The notes: a model not told the origin generated them from the letters alone. A stretch of 13,827 nt of DNA from Thermoproteota archaeon (GCA_013153105.1 JAADFC010000110.1:1-13827); one strand, 5' to 3'. Shown: positions 6,521 to 12,560, counted from the first letter of the stretch. Numbers and translations are program-made.

Positions 6521-7170
6521 AGTCTGAGCCTCTCCTCCTGCCGCCGCCTCGCCAGGAGCGCCGCCGCGCGCGGCTCGGGTGCACCGGTGACTTGGCGGCC
6601 TATAATCTCGTAGTCGGCGCCCGCGCAGAGCGCCTCCCCGGGCTCCGCCCCCTGCGCTCCCACGCCGGGGGCGAGGATTTTCGCCCACGGCGCCTTGCGG
6701 CGGTAGAGTGCTATCATCTCGGGCCGGGTGGCGGGGGCCACGAGGCCCCAGGGCCTGAGCCTCTCAACCACCGCTGCTATGTAGGGGGTCGCCCGGTCGT
6801 AGACGTCGCGGCTCCCCGGGTGGCTCATCGAGACGACGAGTATGAGCTTCTTGCCCTCGCGGGCCAGGTGCTCGGCCAGCTCCCCTAGACCTCCATCGAC
6901 GCCTATGAAGGAGTGTGCTATCACAGCATCCGCCCAGGAGGCCGCCTCCTCAGCCACGAGGCGCATTATGTATCCTATATCGGCGAGCTTGTAGTCGGCT
7001 ATCCAGAGCCTCGAGGGGCAGGCGCCACGCAGCTTCTCGACTAGCCTCACGCCGGCGGAGAGCACGAACGGGAGCCCCACCTTGAAGCCCTCCACGACAT
7101 CGCAGAGGTCGGCCACTAGCTGCTCTGCCTCCCCGGGGCTCACGCGGTCGAGGGCTACTATCAGGGTCAC
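6502..7170 (-). CDS. pyrF: Orotidine 5'-phosphate decarboxylase
   Basis: PyrF decarboxylates OMP to UMP, the last step of de novo UMP synthesis. The protein has 222 residues. D8 and K30 (in VEGFKVG) and the catalytic D-x-K-x-x-D set in ADYKLADIG (D59, K61, D64) are intact. VSMSHPG and the phosphate-gripping GVGAQG and IIGRQV segments follow. The start is GTG at 7170, and the only upstream purine stretch is GGGTG about 8 bases before it. It is the first gene of the minus-strand pyr cluster, divergent from the PLP-enzyme gene, and its 3' end overlaps pyrE by 19 bases. The C-terminal 20 residues are very Arg-rich and may be a non-core tail. Confidence 0.95.
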   Translation of the reverse strand: MTLIVALDRVSPGEAEQLVADLCDVVEGFKVGLPFVLSAGVRLVEKLRGACPSRLWIADYKLADIGYIMRLVAEEAASWADAVIAHSFIGVDGGLGELAEHLAREGKKLILVVSMSHPGSRDVYDRATPYIAAVVERLRPWGLVAPATRPEMIALYRRKAPWAKILAPGVGAQGAEPGEALCAGADYEIIGRQVTGAPEPRAAALLARRRQEERLRLCRAQS

Positions 7171-7232
7171 AGCGCGACACCCACACTGGCGGCTAGCTCA
7201 CCCGCTCCGCCGCGGCCGCAGCAGCCTCACCC

Positions 7233-7240
7233 CCTTTAAC
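7233..7240. promoter_or_regulatory. Shared AT-rich promoter element between pyrF and the PLP gene
   Basis: CCTTTAAC is the only AT-rich patch in the GC-rich 132-base divergent gap. On the plus strand it reads CTTTAA and on the minus strand TTAAAG; both resemble crenarchaeal TATA boxes. Projected starts are near 7263 (plus) and near 7209 (minus). That leaves leaders of about 40 bases on each side. Which direction it serves cannot be told from sequence. Confidence 0.35.
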
Positions 7241-7302
7241 CCCGGCCGGGCCGCGGCTCCCCCGAGGTCGCCGGGGGCCGCTGTATCGGGGTGGGAGTAT
7301 TT

Positions 7303-8238
7303 GTGTCGGATTTGAGTAGGCGGCTGCGCATCCTCCGCGCTGCCACAGGCCGAACCCCCATGCGCTGCTTCAAGACCCGCGGCGCCGAGTTCTGCATCAA
7401 GATAGAGTATGCAAACCCCACTGGAAGCCACAAGGACAGGATAGCCGTCAACATGATAGCCGCCGCCGTCCGCGAGGGCCACCTGAAGCCGGGCGACTGC
7501 GTGGCGGAGATAAGCAGTGGCAACACTGCAGCCGCTGTGGCGTGGGCCGCCAGGCTCCTCGGCCTCCGCCCCCTCCTCTTCGTGGAGAAGAGGGCCTCGG
7601 AGATAAAGAAGCTGATAATATCCAGCATGGGAGGCGAGATAGTAGAGATAGGCGATGAGGGCCTCACACGAGAGGCCGCGGTGGAGGAGGCGCAGCGCAG
7701 AGGCTGCCTCCTCCTAGACCAGATGAGCAACGAGTACAACCACCTAGCACACTACCACTGGACTGCCGTGGAGATACTCGAGCAGACCGACTGGAGGGTG
7801 GACGCGTTCGTAATGGGCATAGGGACTGGGGGAACAGTCACCGGGGTGGGCAGGAGGCTCCGCGAGGAGCTGGGCAACACGCTGATAGTCGGCGTGACAC
7901 CGCGGGGCAGCCCCCTCTCGGGCTCGCAGAGCAAGCAGCCGGATACTATAGAGGGCCTCTCCTCCTACGCGGTGCCGCCCCTCTACCAGCGGTACGGGAG
8001 CGTGGTAGACCGAGTAGAGCCCGTCGCCGCGAGGGACGCCCTGAAGGGGGTTGCCAGCCTGCTACACGAGACCGGAGTGGCCGCGGGCCCAAGCACGGGC
8101 GCAGCCTTCGCAGCCGCGGTCAGGCTCGTGGAGGAGGGCGCCATAGATAGGGGCAGCCGCATCGTAATCGTGGCGGCGGACAGCCTTACACGCTACCCGG
8201 AGGTGATGAGGAGCCTGGTGCGGCGGGTTACCCATTAA
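7303..8238 (+). CDS. PLP-dependent enzyme of the cysteine synthase family
   Basis: A fold-type II PLP enzyme of the cysteine synthase/cystathionine beta-synthase family, 311 residues from the GTG at 7303. The Schiff-base lysine is in PTGSHKDR (K44). The substrate loop reads SSGNTA (about 71-76, N74) where CysK has TSGNTG. The phosphate-binding loop is GIGTGGTVTG, and GPSTGAA near the end matches the CysK GISSGA segment. TIEGLS replaces the usual HKIQGIG. The likely reaction is beta-replacement to make cysteine from O-acetylserine or O-phosphoserine, but the substrate is open. No regulatory CBS domain is fused. GTG at 7303 is chosen because GGTGGGAG lies 5 bases upstream; GTG at 7291 would add four residues. 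It lies 39 bases before pyrG, with no obvious metabolic link. Confidence 0.85.
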   Translation: MSDLSRRLRILRAATGRTPMRCFKTRGAEFCIKIEYANPTGSHKDRIAVNMIAAAVREGHLKPGDCVAEISSGNTAAAVAWAARLLGLRPLLFVEKRASEIKKLIISSMGGEIVEIGDEGLTREAAVEEAQRRGCLLLDQMSNEYNHLAHYHWTAVEILEQTDWRVDAFVMGIGTGGTVTGVGRRLREELGNTLIVGVTPRGSPLSGSQSKQPDTIEGLSSYAVPPLYQRYGSVVDRVEPVAARDALKGVASLLHETGVAAGPSTGAAFAAAVRLVEEGAIDRGSRIVIVAADSLTRYPEVMRSLVRRVTH

Positions 8239-8240
8239 AG
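8234..8240 (+). promoter_or_regulatory. Candidate TATA box for pyrG, embedded in the upstream stop
   Basis: ATTAAAG covers the TAA stop of the PLP-enzyme gene. Transcription would start about 26 bases on, near 8263, leaving a leader of about 15 bases before the pyrG GTG at 8278. It is the only AT-rich element near the gene. The call is tentative. Confidence 0.3.
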
Positions 8241-8274
8241 CCCCCAGGCGGCGCCCGGCTCCCTCACGGGCTTT
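8237..8274. repeat. Perfect 7-bp inverted repeat in the pyrG upstream gap
   Basis: AAAGCCC at 8237-8243 is the exact inverse complement of GGGCTTT at 8268-8274, with 24 bases between them including GGCGCC. The pair spans almost the whole 39-base gap between the PLP-enzyme stop and pyrG. In RNA read through from the PLP gene it could form a hairpin next to the pyrG start; in DNA it could be an operator. No function can be assigned. Confidence 0.45.
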
Positions 8275-8277
8275 GCT

Positions 8278-9882
8278 GTGACGAAGTACGTGTTTGTAAC
8301 CGGCGGCGTCCTGAGCAGCGTGGGCAAGGGTATAACCACCGCGTCCATAGGGCTTCTCCTCAAGTCGCGGGGGTACCGCGTCACCGCAATCAAGATAGAC
8401 CCCTACATAAACGTCGACGCGGGCACTATGAACCCCTATATGCACGGCGAGGTCTACGTCACGGAGGACGGCGGGGAGACCGACCTCGACCTTGGCCACT
8501 ACGAGAGGTTCCTCGATGTAAACCTGTCCAAGAGGAATAACATAACTACCGGCCAGGTCTACCTGACCGTCATCGAGAGGGAGAGGAGGGGCGAGTACCT
8601 GGGCCAGACGGTACAGGTTATACCCCACATAACCGGGGAGATAAAGTCGCGGATACGGGAGGTTGCAAGGGACTACTCAGCCGACGTCGTGCTTGTAGAG
8701 ATTGGGGGTACGGTGGGGGATATAGAGGGGCTGCCCTTCCTCGAGGCGGCGAGGCAGATGTGGCTCGAGGAGGGGGCCTCCAACGTTATATTCATACATG
8801 TCGCGCTGGTGCCGGTGCTGCGTGCCACGGGGGAGCAGAAGACGAAGCCTGTCCAGCATAGTGTCCAGGAGCTGCGGCGTATCGGTATACAGCCGACCGC
8901 GATAATAGCCAGGAGCGAGCGGCCCCTCGAGGAGGAGGCGAGGAGGAAGATCGCTCTCTACGCTAACCTGCCGCCGGAGGCTGTCTTCAGCAACCCCGAC
9001 GTGGACGTGATATACGAGGTTCCGCTGGTCCTCGAGGAGGAGGGGCTGGGGCGCTTCATCGTCCAGCGGCTCGGGCTGGAGGACCGAGAGCCGAGGCTGG
9101 AGGAGTGGAGGAGCTTCGTACAGCGGGTGAAGGAGGCCTCGAAGCCTGTTAGGATAGGCATGGTGGGCAAGTACACTAAGCTCAAGGACAGCTACCTGAG
9201 CATAATAGAGGCGATACGTCACGCCGCCGCAGGGCTCGGCGTGAAGCCGGTACTCAACTGGTACGAGTCGACGTTGATAGAGAAGGGGCGCCTCGACCCG
9301 GCCAAACCCGTGGAGGAGAATGATGCTGTCATAGTGCTGCCCGGCTTCGGTGCCCGAGGCGCGGAGGGCAAGATAGAGGTTATACGAGAGGTTATAGAGC
9401 GGGGCAGGCCGTTCCTCGGCATCTGCTTCGGCATGCAGCTCTCGGTGGTAGCTATAGCCCGCTACCTGGCCGGGCTGGAGGACGCTAACAGCACGGAGAT
9501 AGACCCCGACACGCCCCACCCGGTGATAGACCTGCTCGAAGAGCAGCGCTACGTGGACAGGCTCGGGGGCACTATGAGGCTGGGCGCCTACCCGATAAAG
9601 CTGATACGGGGCACGCTCGTCCACAGGCTGTACAACCGCGAGATAGTATATGAGAGGCACCGGCACCGCTACGAGGTTAACCCGCGCTACCTCGACAGGC
9701 TCGTCGAGGCTGGAATGGAGGTGTCGGGCTACAGTCTTGAGGGTGGCCGGGTGGAGTTCATCGAGCTGCGGGACCACCCCTTCTTCGTAGGGAGCCAGCC
9801 GCACCCCGAGTTTAAGAGCAGGCCGATGAAGCCGGCGCCCCTGTTCACCGGCCTGCTAAAGGCCGCTATGGAGAAACACTAA
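8278..9882 (+). CDS. pyrG: CTP synthase
   Basis: CTP synthase aminates UTP to CTP with ATP and glutamine, the last step of pyrimidine nucleotide synthesis. The protein has 534 residues, full length for the family. The N-terminal amidoligase domain (about 1-270) has the P-loop-like GGVLSSVGKGITTASI, then DPYINVDAGTMNP, EDGGETDLDLGHYERF and VEIGGTVGDIEGLPF. The glutaminase domain (about 290-534) has the nucleophile in GICFGMQ (C383) and the rest of the triad in QPHPEF (H509, E511). The start is GTG at 8278; there is no clear ribosome-binding site, in keeping with a short leader. It is on the opposite strand from the UMP cluster. Confidence 0.98.
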   Translation: MTKYVFVTGGVLSSVGKGITTASIGLLLKSRGYRVTAIKIDPYINVDAGTMNPYMHGEVYVTEDGGETDLDLGHYERFLDVNLSKRNNITTGQVYLTVIERERRGEYLGQTVQVIPHITGEIKSRIREVARDYSADVVLVEIGGTVGDIEGLPFLEAARQMWLEEGASNVIFIHVALVPVLRATGEQKTKPVQHSVQELRRIGIQPTAIIARSERPLEEEARRKIALYANLPPEAVFSNPDVDVIYEVPLVLEEEGLGRFIVQRLGLEDREPRLEEWRSFVQRVKEASKPVRIGMVGKYTKLKDSYLSIIEAIRHAAAGLGVKPVLNWYESTLIEKGRLDPAKPVEENDAVIVLPGFGARGAEGKIEVIREVIERGRPFLGICFGMQLSVVAIARYLAGLEDANSTEIDPDTPHPVIDLLEEQRYVDRLGGTMRLGAYPIKLIRGTLVHRLYNREIVYERHRHRYEVNPRYLDRLVEAGMEVSGYSLEGGRVEFIELRDHPFFVGSQPHPEFKSRPMKPAPLFTGLLKAAMEKH

Positions 9883-9919
9883 GAGGCCGCTGCGCCTACG
9901 GGTAAGAGGGATTCCTGCA

Positions 9920-9943
9920 AGGGGGCACACGCCTGCGCCCCCT
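9920..9943 (+). terminator. GC hairpin after pyrG, possible terminator
   Basis: AGGGGGC (9920-9926) pairs perfectly with GCCCCCT (9937-9943) across a 10-base loop, starting 38 bases after the pyrG stop. It is followed by CTCTAATC, not a U-run, so it is not a typical archaeal U-rich terminator. It may protect the 3' end or separate pyrG from the lrp-like gene. Confidence 0.35.
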
Positions 9944-9985
9944 CTAATCGGCGGCCCCGCGGCCTGCTAGGGGAGGGCTCTGACC

Positions 9986-10417
9986 ATGCCTAGTAAGGGT
10001 GGACTCGACGAGATAGACATGAAGCTCTTACAGCTGCTGCGCGACAACGCTAGGATGTCCTACTCGAGGCTGGCCCAGGAGCTTGGCCTCAGCGAGTCGG
10101 CTGTGAGGAAGAGGCTCGCGAAGCTGATAAAGATGGGCGTGATAAAGAAGTTCACGATAATCTACGACACCGGCAACGAGATACGCGCCTTCATACTCGT
10201 GCGCACCCAGCCTCCCGTCTCGGTGCCCGAGGTCTCCGAGAAGATACTCCAGATGAAACACGTGGAGGCCGTGTACGAGGTCACCGGCGACTACGACATC
10301 CTAGTCGTGGTCAGGGGCGAGGCGATAAAAGATGTCAACGAGAGCATAGACTATATACGGAGCATACCGGGCGTCGCGGCGACCAACTCGATGATAGTGC
10401 TACGGCAATGGGTGTAG
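9986..10417 (+). CDS. Lrp/AsnC family transcriptional regulator
   Basis: A feast/famine regulator of 143 residues. The N-terminal winged helix (about 6-55) opens with LDEIDMKLLQLLRDNARMSYSRLAQELGLSESAVRKRLAKL, here read as recognition helix ESAVRKRLAKL. A RAM/ACT-like ligand and oligomerisation domain follows (about 62-140), with TGDYDILVVVRGE as its core strand. The family acts as dimers to octamers whose DNA binding is usually tuned by amino acids. The ATG at 9986 has GGGGAGGG 8 bases upstream. The ligand cannot be told from sequence; Sulfolobus LysM and Lrs14-type systems do not give a clear match by eye. Neighbouring genes suggest no specific target. Confidence 0.92.
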   Translation: MPSKGGLDEIDMKLLQLLRDNARMSYSRLAQELGLSESAVRKRLAKLIKMGVIKKFTIIYDTGNEIRAFILVRTQPPVSVPEVSEKILQMKHVEAVYEVTGDYDILVVVRGEAIKDVNESIDYIRSIPGVAATNSMIVLRQWV

Positions 10418-10433
10418 AGGCATCCCCCTTATG

Positions 10434-10450
10434 TGGCCGGGCAACGGCCA
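10434..10450 (+). terminator. Short hairpin after the Lrp-family gene
   Basis: TGGCCG (10434-10439) and CGGCCA (10445-10450) form a perfect 6-bp stem with a GGCAA loop, 16 bases after the stop of the Lrp-family gene. It could be a 3'-end hairpin or an operator for the next gene. No U-tract follows. Confidence 0.3.
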
Positions 10451-10532
10451 GGAGCCCTAGTGCAAGCGTCACCCCGCCCGGAGAGGGCGCCCCTTAGACC
10501 ACCTACACCGCCAGCGTGGGAGGTGGACGGCC

Positions 10533-10838
10533 GTGCCCCACAACGGTACGAGCCGCTACTGGCTGCTCGGGAAGCCTGGGATACTGAGGCTGCTGGCGAT
10601 ACTCTACGAGCACGGGTCGATGCCGCTCCACCACATACCCCGCTACGGCATGGGGGTGGGGACCACCTATAGGAGCGCCCGCGAGGCAGCCATGCTCGGG
10701 CTCGTAAGGCTATACCACTGCGGCGCGAGCAAGTGCGCCGAGCTAACCCCCCAGGGCCGCAGGGTCGCCGAGAAGCTCCACGAGCTGCTCCACGTGCTCG
10801 AGGAGCTGCAGCTGATAGAATCCATGGGGGCCAGGTAG
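10533..10838 (+). CDS. Small winged-helix DNA-binding protein with a CX4C wing
   Basis: A 101-residue protein with a winged-helix pattern, PadR/MarR-like in size and order. The helical part is GILRLLAILYEHGSMPLHHIP, here split as ILRLLAILYEHG then MPLHHIPRYG. The candidate recognition helix is GTTYRSAREAAMLGLV (about 43-58). The wing is about 59-75 and reads RLYHCGASKCAELTPQG. A C-terminal helix (76-96, VAEKLHELLHVLEELQLI) probably dimerises. C63 and C68 lie in the wing next to H62. The GTG start at 10533 is fixed by a strong GGAGGTGG ribosome-binding site at 10519-10526. I do not recognise a named subfamily. It is convergent with the Fur-family gene, with a 153-base structured gap between them. 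Confidence 0.8.
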   Translation: MPHNGTSRYWLLGKPGILRLLAILYEHGSMPLHHIPRYGMGVGTTYRSAREAAMLGLVRLYHCGASKCAELTPQGRRVAEKLHELLHVLEELQLIESMGAR

Positions 10839-10847
10839 GGTTAGAGG

Positions 10848-10857
10848 CTGGCGCCAG
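10848..10857. repeat. 10-bp perfect palindrome after the winged-helix gene
   Basis: CTGGCGCCAG is fully self-complementary and begins 10 bases after the stop of the winged-helix gene. It runs into a hairpin, AGGGCT-TGAGC-AGCCCT, at 10856-10872. It could be a 3'-end structure or a dimeric operator site. Confidence 0.4.
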
Positions 10858-10872
10858 GGCTTGAGCAGCCCT
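10856..10872. repeat. 6-bp hairpin in the convergent gap
   Basis: AGGGCT (10856-10861) and AGCCCT (10867-10872) form a perfect 6-bp stem with the loop TGAGC. It shares two bases with the palindrome before it and lies about 12 bases before the larger hairpin at 10885-10924. Confidence 0.4.
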
Positions 10873-10884
10873 CGAAACCCCCCG

Positions 10885-10924
10885 GGGCGGCGGAGGGGTA
10901 GAGGATATACCCGGGACGCCGCCC
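10885..10924. terminator. 40-base two-stage hairpin between convergent regulators
   Basis: Outer arms GGGCGGCG (10885-10892) and CGCCGCCC (10917-10924) pair perfectly over 8 bp. Inside them GGGTA (10896-10900) pairs with TACCC (10908-10912), leaving a 3-base and a 4-base internal loop and a 7-base apical loop, GAGGATA. It lies between the 3' ends of the winged-helix gene (plus) and the Fur-family gene (minus), so a bidirectional 3'-end or terminator role is the simplest reading. A structured small RNA is possible. Confidence 0.45.
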
Positions 10925-10991
10925 TGCCCCCGGGCTGTGGGCCGTTGAGGACCTGTCGCCCAAGCTGAGCCCGAGGCTGGCTGTGAAGTGG

Positions 10992-11474
10992 TCAGCCTGG
11001 CCCTGAGGCCCCCTCGCTGCTGTCCTCGCTGCAGAACGCCTCGACTACGACCTCCCGGACTTTCATCCCGTACTTCTTTGCTATCTCCTCTATGAACCGC
11101 GTCGCCTGCTCGTCTTCGAGGTCGACAATCTCGCCGCGGTCTATGCAGACTATGTTCACGTGCGGCTTGGCCTCGTCGTAGCGCGTCTCGCCGGCTACGT
11201 CGAAGCTCTTTATGAAACCGAGCTGCTCGAGGAGCTGCAGGTTGTTGTAGATCGTGCTCGGGCTTATGCTAGGCATTGACTTGCGCACAGCCTCCACTAT
11301 CTGCATGAAGCTGGGGTGCTGCTTTATGGTCTGGAACACTATACGGGCTATTGCCAGCCTCTGGGCGGTCACACGGTACCCCCGGCGTCTAAGCTCTGCT
11401 ACGAGGCGGGCCAGCTTCTCGTCCACATCTGCGCCGGGCTCCTTCATCCGCTGCAAACTCCACCCCTGGCTCAT
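10992..11474 (-). CDS. Fur/PerR-family metalloregulator with altered zinc sites
   Basis: A 160-residue protein of the Fur superfamily (Fur, PerR, Zur). The winged helix (about 15-90) has GYRVTAQRLAIARIVF, HPSFMQI and SISPSTIYNNLQLLEQLGFIKS. By eye-alignment to Bacillus PerR, the regulatory metal residues His37, Asp85, His91 and Asp104 correspond to H53, D100, H105 and D118, but His93 is N107. The structural zinc site, two CxxC pairs in PerR, is reduced to single cysteines C110 and C148. It may use another metal set or no structural zinc. The ATG at 11474 sits where a transcript from the TATA box at 11495-11503 should begin, so it may be leaderless, although GGGGAG lies close upstream. It lies downstream of the HTH-CBS gene on the same strand. 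Confidence 0.88.
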   Translation of the reverse strand: MSQGWSLQRMKEPGADVDEKLARLVAELRRRGYRVTAQRLAIARIVFQTIKQHPSFMQIVEAVRKSMPSISPSTIYNNLQLLEQLGFIKSFDVAGETRYDEAKPHVNIVCIDRGEIVDLEDEQATRFIEEIAKKYGMKVREVVVEAFCSEDSSEGASGPG

Positions 11475-11494
11475 ACAGCTCCCCGCTTAACCCC

Positions 11495-11503
11495 TTATAA
11501 ACT
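11495..11503 (-). promoter_or_regulatory. TATA box of the Fur-family gene
   Basis: On the minus strand the element reads AGTTTATAAGG, with TTTATAAG as the core. Its centre is 25 bases from the A of the ATG at 11474, so transcription is predicted to start at or within two bases of the start codon. The element is the best TATA match in the window. Confidence 0.6.
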
Positions 11504-11528
11504 GCGTAGGAGATACTATTATGGCGTC

Positions 11529-11550
11529 AGCCCACCCCTGTGGGTCGGCT
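11529..11550. repeat. Hairpin upstream of the Fur-family promoter
   Basis: AGCC-C-ACCC (11529-11537) pairs with GGGT-C-GGCT (11542-11550): 8 bp with one C-C mismatch and a CTGT loop. It lies between the Fur-family TATA box and the end of the HTH-CBS gene. It may be an operator, or part of the 3' end of the HTH-CBS transcript. Confidence 0.4.
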
Positions 11551-11568
11551 AAAGGAATTCTCCTCACC

Positions 11569-11591
11569 GGCCCCGCTCCCCCTGCGGGGCC
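11569..11591 (-). terminator. Hairpin after the HTH-CBS gene
   Basis: GGCCCCGC (11569-11576) and GCGGGGCC (11584-11591) make a perfect 8-bp stem with a 7-base loop. On the minus strand it follows the HTH-CBS stop by 37 bases, a fitting place for a 3'-end structure. The sequence after it is not a U-tract. Confidence 0.4.
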
Positions 11592-11628
11592 TCGCGCTGG
11601 GGAGTACTCGCCATCCCCGCAGCCTCTC

Positions 11629-12510
11629 CTAGCGGAGCCCCGCTATGAACCTCATTATATCAGTCTTGGTTACTATGCCGACAAGGTGGCCCGCCGCATC
11701 CACCACGGGCAACCTGCCTATACCATGCCTGTTCATGAGGTCTATAGCCTTGAGTATATCGTCGCTATCCCTAACAGTTATAGCTGGCGTCGACATGTAC
11801 TCCCTCACCTTCGCGTCGAAGCGGCCCTCGGTGAAAGCCTTCCCTATATCTGTGAGCGTTATCACACCAACTATCTTGCCGCCCTCTACGACGGGTGCGC
11901 CACGTATCTGCCGCGCAACAAGCTCGCGTGCCACCTCGCGGAGGGGCTGGTCCGGCCTAACCGTGTAGGGCTGGGGCGTCGCTATCTCCGACACAGCCGC
12001 GCGCGGTATGCTGACCATACGTGTTATCCTTATGCTCAGCTGGTTGCTCACCGTGTCAACATGCATCACTTCACCTTCTATCCGGACGCCGACGAGCGGC
12101 GTCGGCCCGATCTCTATACGGTCGCCTGGGCGCAGCGCGCGGCGCACGTCACCGTGGACCCTTAATATTGCCCGGCCGCCCTCGGGGTTGAGTACGTCGA
12201 GAAGCTCTATGCTCATTATCGTTATGTCGAGCTCTTTCCCGTCCTTGCGTATCTTTACGGGTATCTGAGTCATTGTACCCTTCACTACCTCGTAGGCCTT
12301 TAGGGTAGGCATGTAGCCGCCACTGGGCCCGGTCTTGGACTCGACGAGGCCGAGGCTCTTCAGGCTGAGTATGATGTTCCTGACTGTTCCCTCGTCGCGG
12401 TTTATGAGTGATGCTATCTCCTTGCTCTTCACAAGCCTTTTCTTCTGTTCATAGAGTTTTATTAGCGCTTCGAGTACCTCACGCTGGGAGAGCGTGAGCT
12501 TATACTGCAA
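11629..12510 (-). CDS. HTH regulator with C-terminal CBS pair
   Basis: A predicted transcriptional regulator (COG2524-like). From the TTG at 12510 it has 293 residues. An N-terminal winged helix (about 1-65) reads LTLSQREVLEALIKLYEQ then KSKEIASLINRDEGTVRNIILSLKSLGLVE, taken together as an HrcA/MarR-like fold. A beta-rich middle part follows (about 75-180), and then two CBS motifs (about 180-235 and 238-293), each with the VG(V/I)IT or VGIVTKTDI closing strand. CBS pairs bind adenine nucleotides or SAM in other proteins, which suggests an energy- or metabolite-sensing regulator. The frame extends to TTG 12543, but a TATA box at 12546-12553 predicts RNA starting near 12523. The ligand and targets are unknown. 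Confidence 0.88.
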   Translation of the reverse strand: MQYKLTLSQREVLEALIKLYEQKKRLVKSKEIASLINRDEGTVRNIILSLKSLGLVESKTGPSGGYMPTLKAYEVVKGTMTQIPVKIRKDGKELDITIMSIELLDVLNPEGGRAILRVHGDVRRALRPGDRIEIGPTPLVGVRIEGEVMHVDTVSNQLSIRITRMVSIPRAAVSEIATPQPYTVRPDQPLREVARELVARQIRGAPVVEGGKIVGVITLTDIGKAFTEGRFDAKVREYMSTPAITVRDSDDILKAIDLMNRHGIGRLPVVDAAGHLVGIVTKTDIMRFIAGLR

Positions 12511-12545
12511 CCCGCCGCCCCCGCCATGGGTGACCTCAACCAATG

Positions 12546-12553
12546 TTATAAAT
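12546..12553 (-). promoter_or_regulatory. TATA box of the HTH-CBS gene
   Basis: ATTTATAA on the minus strand lies within the 17-base gap after the stop of the NfeD-family gene. It predicts transcription from about 12523, downstream of the TTG at 12543. It therefore supports the TTG at 12510, with a leader of about 13 G-rich bases, as the true start. Confidence 0.55.
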
Positions 12554-12560
12554 ATGTGGA

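Noticed and set aside
6521..6688. A 56-residue N-terminal extension of pyrE.
   Set aside because: It is Gly/Arg-rich, lies within pyrF, and a strong ribosome-binding site precedes the internal ATG at 6520.
8677..9804. A 375-residue open frame antisense to pyrG.
   Set aside because: It lies wholly inside pyrG, whose full motif set is intact. Its Leu/Val/Tyr/His-rich composition is what antisense reading of GC-rich, purine-loaded archaeal codons gives.
10499..10526. CCACCT at 10499-10504 could pair with the AGGTGG ribosome-binding site of the winged-helix gene.
   Set aside because: Six pairs over a 16-base loop are easily chance in this GC-rich sequence, and the transcript may start downstream of the first arm.
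10945..11006. A C/D-box sRNA candidate: TGAGGA, CTGA, TGAAGT and CTGA with 13 bases in each guide position.
   Set aside because: Both C-type boxes have two mismatches to RUGAUGA, the D'-C' spacer is long at 15 bases, and the 3' end overlaps the Fur-family coding region. CTGA is common by chance.
11521..12165. A 214-residue plus-strand frame beginning ATG at 11521, downstream of an AT-rich stretch that could serve as a plus-strand promoter.
   Set aside because: Most of it is antisense to the HTH-CBS gene, its sequence resembles no family, and the AT-rich stretch is better explained by the Fur-family TATA box.
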